A stretch of 64,000 bases of DNA from assembly GCA_040219235.1 (NCBI GenBank), contig JAVJSV010000012.1, positions 558,001 through 622,000 on the forward strand, given 5' to 3'. A program made the position numbers and the translations under genes. The stretch is from Rhodospirillaceae bacterium (GTDB taxonomy: Bacteria > Pseudomonadota > Alphaproteobacteria > Rhodospirillales > Rhodospirillaceae). The notes below the pieces were generated by a model that saw only the letters and a program-made list of their open reading frames with translations, was not told where the DNA came from and searched no databases. The first letter of the stretch is position 1. Each line of letters opens with the position of its first letter. Positions 62,018 to 64,000 of the stretch are shown here, in pieces.

Positions 62018-63007
62018 TTAACGCGTCGGCTGAAACAGTTCGTATAAAACACCATCTGGTGTTTTGACACTGCACATCAACACAGCCCCATAGGGATGAA
62101 GAGTCACGGTTTGTGGGAGGCTGTTGAGAAGATATCCAGCTTCAGTAATCCGTTTTGCAGCAGCGTTCACATCATCCACCACCCAGCGCAGACCCATGTG
62201 ACCGAGGTTCGGAGGTGTGGCGCGCTCTGATAGGTCGCGTCCCTCTAGGACACCCCATTCGATCAGTTCGACGCGGCCATTTTCGCGTACTTTTGCACCT
62301 GGTATGCCGCGCGGATGCATGATCGCGGCCTTGGTTTCTATTTCGGTCGTCAGATTGCGTGGAAACCCAAAGTTACTGTCGTTGGGTTCCGCATTACGGG
62401 TGTCGTTGTCCACAAAAGCTGTAAACCCAAGGGCGTCACGGTGGAAGTTGCGGGCTTTATCTCTGTTGCGCACAATCTGCATACAGTTGAACGGCTGGCT
62501 CATACGCGAGATGTGGTTCCAACCCGTCAGCGGCGGATCAACCCGCTCATACATACCAAAGGAAATGCCATCAGGACCTCTTAGTATGACGTTCGACAAA
62601 ATCAGATCATTGTAGCCAAAGGTCAGCGGGTCCGCGATGGCTGTCCAACCATGGTCTAATGCCGTCTTAAAAACGCTTTGCAAATCTTTGGACCGGACCA
62701 TCAAAGAAAAAATGCCACCCGTATCCCAGGGCATGGCCCCGGCCCGTATACGCTGCGGCTTGCCTGCGTTGTTAAGGCTGATAAACCTCACAAATCCCTG
62801 GGCTTCGTCGCCACAGTGAAACAGCGCTTCCTCGCCCGTTGACCTTGCGGGGAGATTCCAGACCGATAATACGCTTTGATCGACCGCGCCGCGATGGCCC
62901 AGAGTCCAACCGCACACGTTTTCGGCCAGGGAGCACCACAGATCTAAGTTGGACACGAGTGTGATGGCCTCTTTCCAGCCCCCGCCTACATCTAGCGATG
63001 TATCCAT
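62018..63007 (-). CDS. Two-domain VOC (glyoxalase/dioxygenase-like) protein
   Basis: 329 residues with two vicinal-oxygen-chelate modules. The first has SVWNLPARSTGEEALFHCG and ILRGPDGISFGMYERV; the second has ISRMSQPFNCMQIVRNRDKARNFHRDALGFTAFVDND, NLGHMGLRWVVDDVNAAAKRITEAG and SVKTPDGVLYELFQPT. The His/Glu pattern suggests a metal site, but the reaction cannot be named. Confidence 0.78.
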   Translation of the reverse strand: MDTSLDVGGGWKEAITLVSNLDLWCSLAENVCGWTLGHRGAVDQSVLSVWNLPARSTGEEALFHCGDEAQGFVRFISLNNAGKPQRIRAGAMPWDTGGIFSLMVRSKDLQSVFKTALDHGWTAIADPLTFGYNDLILSNVILRGPDGISFGMYERVDPPLTGWNHISRMSQPFNCMQIVRNRDKARNFHRDALGFTAFVDNDTRNAEPNDSNFGFPRNLTTEIETKAAIMHPRGIPGAKVRENGRVELIEWGVLEGRDLSERATPPNLGHMGLRWVVDDVNAAAKRITEAGYLLNSLPQTVTLHPYGAVLMCSVKTPDGVLYELFQPTR

Positions 63008-63137
63008 AAGTCTCTATCCAATTTTCTTGTTCCGGCTAGTACCAATCTCAGTGTGCCTTGAGAGATGCAGGGGATCGACCTTTTTTATCTCCACGAGTGT
63101 CTGGTAGAGTGGTGTGTACAAAGTTAGGTTTTTCAAC

Positions 63138-64000
63138 GTGCCTCCTAAGTCCTCTCAGTCTTCACCAATGCTAGACGAACAACCTCCGTTATCCCGTGAT
63201 GGTTTTAAACCCATTGCAATGTCGCTTGGCGTCGGTGCGATCGGCGGGGCTATTTTTTCGGTGATTGGCGTTCCCTTGGCTTGGATGCTCGGGCCGATGA
63301 TTGTCAATATTATCGCCTCTGTGCGGGGCGCGCCGGTTTTGGTGCCGCATGGGGCCCGCGTTGTCACCTTATGCATCATTGGCGTTTTTCTTGGCGGATC
63401 GTTTTCACCGGATCTTTTGTCTCGTGCCGGTGAGTGGGGCTTAAGTCTCAGCCTGATGGTTGTTTTTATTCCGCTGATTACCGTGGTGGCCGGGTACTAT
63501 TACCGAAGGTTTGCGCAGTTCGATGGACCGACAGCAATGTTTTCTGGAGCACCTGGAACCTTAACGGCGATGGTCATTATTGGCGGCGAGTCCGGTGCAG
63601 ATGAACGCATGATCGCGTTGACCCAAGGTTTGCGTGTCGTCGTCGTCGTGTTTCTCATGCCTTTGATTGTGACGGTTGCCACGGCGGTAGGCCCGATGTC
63701 GGGATCAGTACTGCCAGATGGTGGGCCTTTTCAATGGCGTGATGGTGGGTTGCTTATGGCTGCGGCAGGGCTTGGATTTGCGCTGGCGCATGTCTTTCGT
63801 CTGCCGGCGTCTGCAATGACCGGTGCGATGTTGGCGTCAGCGGCCTTGTATCTGTCAGGGCTTGTGTCCTGGCGTCCCCCCGATGCCGCCCTTTGGGTGT
63901 GCTTATGGATTTTAGGATCAGCGATCGGCTCACGCTTTTCAACTGTGACCGCCCAAACCTTTTTCCGGGTGAGTCGTCACGCTTTTGCGGCCACTGCTAT
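63138..64000 (+). CDS. AbrB-family membrane protein (cut by window edge)
   Basis: 287 residues are visible from a GTG at 63138 (an ATG at 63168 is an alternative), and the frame is open at the window end. There are eight or more hydrophobic helices. GVPLAWMLGPMIVN and, in the second half, RLPASAMTGAMLASAALYLSG are the internally repeated pattern of the AbrB duplication family (formerly called putative ammonia monooxygenase). Function is unproven; a transporter is likely. It is divergent from the VOC gene. Confidence 0.82.
   Translation, partial: MPPKSSQSSPMLDEQPPLSRDGFKPIAMSLGVGAIGGAIFSVIGVPLAWMLGPMIVNIIASVRGAPVLVPHGARVVTLCIIGVFLGGSFSPDLLSRAGEWGLSLSLMVVFIPLITVVAGYYYRRFAQFDGPTAMFSGAPGTLTAMVIIGGESGADERMIALTQGLRVVVVVFLMPLIVTVATAVGPMSGSVLPDGGPFQWRDGGLLMAAAGLGFALAHVFRLPASAMTGAMLASAALYLSGLVSWRPPDAALWVCLWILGSAIGSRFSTVTAQTFFRVSRHAFAATA

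Overview
The window reads as chromosomal DNA of an alphaproteobacterium, most like the Rhodospirillales and their relatives. The evidence is gene order: yfgM-like–bamB–der, cvpA–purF, mlaE/mlaF–alr–dnaB–rplI–rpsR–rpsF, fabD–fabG–acpP–fabF–mltG, yicC–gmk and rnd–kdsD–lptC–lptA–lptB–rpoN–ptsN are blocks typical of that class, and a DUF2794 protein is present. No insertion sequence, prophage, integrase or CRISPR array was seen. GC content looks mid-50s by eye; it was not computed.

Layout. 1-2.6 kb: a truncated PhoD-type phosphatase and a PhoX-type phosphatase diverge from a shared control region. 2.7-5.3 kb: two tandem paralogous SAM methyltransferases. 5.3-6.6 kb: a gene-poor island with a 99-nt hairpin, an unannotated 32-residue membrane peptide, a DUF2794 gene, a 26-bp tandem repeat and a small lipoprotein. 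6.9-10.5 kb: YfgM-like, BamB and Der (outer-membrane and ribosome assembly). 10.6-20.7 kb: a long minus-strand housekeeping run covering purine synthesis (PurF), CvpA, RadA, lipid transport (MlaE/MlaF), alanine racemase, the replicative helicase DnaB and ribosomal proteins L9, S18 and S6. 21.0-25.6 kb: fatty-acid synthesis genes and MltG.

25.6-31.2 kb: a signalling cassette sits where many alphaproteobacteria have mltG next to yicC. It is a tight minus-strand operon of a stand-alone receiver, a KaiB-family protein and a multi-TM PAS histidine kinase, divergent from a triple-PAS GGDEF-EAL protein. There is no KaiC in the window. This KaiB / two-component / cyclic-di-GMP module is the best candidate for a little-described system here.

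31.4-43.5 kb: yicC, gmk, an RND efflux adaptor and pump, glyoxalase II, a ProXWV-type quaternary-amine ABC importer, an orphan TAXI solute receptor and an M17 aminopeptidase. 43.5-49.6 kb: glutamate synthase (gltD, gltB). 50-52.4 kb: uppP, a DsbA-fold/HCCA-isomerase protein and an NDUFA9-like reductase. 52.6-59.3 kb: tRNA-Leu(CAG), RNase D, the KDO/LPS-export block, sigma-54 and PtsN. 59.3-64 kb: a CDP-alcohol phosphatidyltransferase, DUF3047 and DUF547 proteins, a small Cys-containing exported protein, a two-domain VOC protein and a truncated AbrB-family membrane protein.

Much of the window serves the envelope (BamB, Mla, Alr, Fab, MltG, UppP, Kds/Lpt), interleaved with nitrogen metabolism (GltBD, RpoN, PtsN). 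Several short elements could carry regulation: a dyad over the uppP -10 box, a dyad upstream of the gltD promoter, a repeat-built leader ORF overlapping the fabF start, and structured leaders before rpsF and acpP.
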